From CAZEDK01 sp964511025 (GTDB lineage Bacteria; Patescibacteriota; Gracilibacteria; UBA1369; GWF2-33-10), in assembly GCA_964511025.1 (NCBI GenBank), contig CAZEDK010000055.1:1-6538 (forward strand): a stretch of DNA of 6,538 bases, in the 5' to 3' direction. Positions 5,755 to 6,538 of the stretch are shown here, piece after piece. The notes beneath the pieces are model-generated. The model was given only the letters and a program-made list of their open reading frames with translations. It ran no database searches and was not told where the DNA came from. A program made the position numbers and the translations under genes. The first letter of the stretch is position 1. Each line of letters opens with the position of its first letter.

Positions 5755-6477
5755 ATGACAACACAAAACGACAAAAAAATTCAAGATACTGTAAAAAACA
5801 CTCATAAACATATAGGCAAAAGCACATTACTGCATTTACCTATAGCAGAAATCAGAGACGACACCGTAATCCTTAAAAATGGTGGCATGAGGGCTATCAT
5901 TGAAACGTCTGCAATAAATTTTAATTTAAAATCGGAAGAAGAACAGAATTCTATCATATATTCATATCAAAATTTTTTAAACACCTTGGAATTTCCGATT
6001 CAAATCATTATAAGATCGAGAAAGCTTGATATCGACAACTATATTACTGAAATGAAAGAAAAATCAAAAAATCAAAAAAATCCATTATTAAAGAAACAAA
6101 CCACTGAATACGCGGAATATATTCAAAAATTGGTTGAATATGCAGATATAATGGATAAATCATTTTATGTAATAGTTCCTTTTGACTGCGCAAGAAGTCA
6201 AAAAAAGAATATGTTCAGTACATTCCTCGATAGACTAAAAACAAAAGATAATATAACTGACATCAGAAGAAGACATGCCGAATTCGACCAAATGCACAAA
6301 GGATTAGCACAAAGGTTAAACCTTGTAAAAGCAGGTCTTCAAAATTGTGGTCTAAATATAAAACAACTAAAAACAGAAGAAATAATAAAATTATTTTATA
6401 ATGTATACAATCCAATAAGTTCAAGATATCAAAAAATCAACTTATTGGATGAAATGACATTAGAGCCAACCTCATAA
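5755..6477 (+). CDS. TraC-like domain protein (VirB4 N-terminal type)
   Basis: This 240-residue cytoplasmic protein matches the stand-alone TraC-like family that follows PrgI in CPR genomes. Recognisable blocks in order are LPIAEIRDDTVILKNGGMRA (residues 28-47), AINFNLKSEEEQNSIIYSYQ (53-72), the strand and turn PIQIIIRSRKLDIDNYI (81-97), KSFYVIVPFD (135-144), a long charged helical stretch (about 150-196), and IIKLFYNVYNP (210-220). It has no Walker A or B motif, so it is the N-terminal docking domain without the ATPase; the ATPase is normally encoded by the next gene (VirB4/TraE), which lies outside this window. Length is normal for the family and the gene appears intact. The ATG at 5755 is 9 bases after the prgI stop. 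A TATAAT spanning the prgI stop (5741-5746) lies eight bases before the ATG and could give an extra leaderless transcript, though it has no good -35. No Shine-Dalgarno is present. Confidence 0.85.
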   Translation: MTTQNDKKIQDTVKNTHKHIGKSTLLHLPIAEIRDDTVILKNGGMRAIIETSAINFNLKSEEEQNSIIYSYQNFLNTLEFPIQIIIRSRKLDIDNYITEMKEKSKNQKNPLLKKQTTEYAEYIQKLVEYADIMDKSFYVIVPFDCARSQKKNMFSTFLDRLKTKDNITDIRRRHAEFDQMHKGLAQRLNLVKAGLQNCGLNIKQLKTEEIIKLFYNVYNPISSRYQKINLLDEMTLEPTS

Positions 6478-6484
6478 AATAAAT

Positions 6485-6538
6485 AATAGACTTACTGCGC
6501 AATAATTTTCGTAGCGAAATTTTCAGATTTTGAGCGAG
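6485..6538 (+). repeat. 18-base repeat, copy 2, with attached small hairpin
   Basis: AATAGAC (6485-6491) runs straight into TTACTGCGCAATAATTTT (6492-6509), the same 18 bases as at 5193-5210. It continues into a hairpin, TTTCG (6507-6511), loop TAG, CGAAA (6515-6519), followed by TTTT, then CAGATTTTGAGCGAG to the window end. The layout suggests a dispersed intergenic repeat whose right end is cut off by the window. The hairpin with its T-run might also weakly terminate the prgI transcript. Confidence 0.6.

Noticed and set aside
464..6477. Use of genetic code 25 (TGA as glycine)
   Set aside because: All intact genes reach family length without in-frame TGA, glycines use GGN codons, and stops are TAA or TAG.

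Overview
The window looks like a fragment of a Candidate Phyla Radiation (Patescibacteria) genome. This is an inference from four things. The DNA is strongly AT-rich by eye. A PrgI-family protein is followed directly by a stand-alone TraC-like (VirB4 N-terminal) protein, a pair typical of CPR genomes. A secreted beta-propeller protein carries a half S-layer-homology motif and a C-terminal Cys-Asp-Gly motif. Shine-Dalgarno sequences are almost absent. All intact genes end in TAA or TAG, and none needs TGA to be read as glycine, so code 25 of Gracilibacteria/Absconditabacteria is not supported.

Layout. (1) 19-402, +: decayed remnant of a BRO/antirepressor-type gene with an internal deletion and a frame change, ending near a possible terminator hairpin. 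(2) 464-1678, +: four-domain ribosomal protein S1, with a -10 element only a few bases before its ATG. (3) 1679-2113: 435 bases with no convincing gene but with much structure: a long imperfect hairpin followed by a T-rich tract, a 17-base tandem-like repeat, a second hairpin, and two promoter-like elements pointing left. (4) 5099 down to 2114, -: a tight three-gene cluster (gaps of 26 and 14 bases) encoding only exported proteins: a lipoprotein of three CARDB-like modules, a small lipoprotein, and a five-bladed beta-propeller protein. (5) 5100-5304: divergent control region with a promoter for each side and one copy of an 18-base repeat. (6) 5305-6477, +: prgI and the TraC-like gene, components of a type IV secretion/conjugation-like machine; the VirB4 ATPase that normally follows would lie beyond the window. 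(7) 6485-6538: a second copy of the 18-base repeat, leading into a small hairpin.

How the parts fit. S1 is housekeeping. The minus-strand cluster is probably one transcript for a cell-surface set: two lipid-anchored proteins and one secreted propeller that may bind or process glycans. The plus-strand pair is the membrane end of a DNA/protein transfer apparatus. No RNA genes, CRISPR arrays or complete mobile elements were recognised. The most unusual material is the structured intergenic region 1770-2030, the repeats bracketing prgI and the TraC-like gene, and the three-module lipoprotein with one cysteine pair per module.
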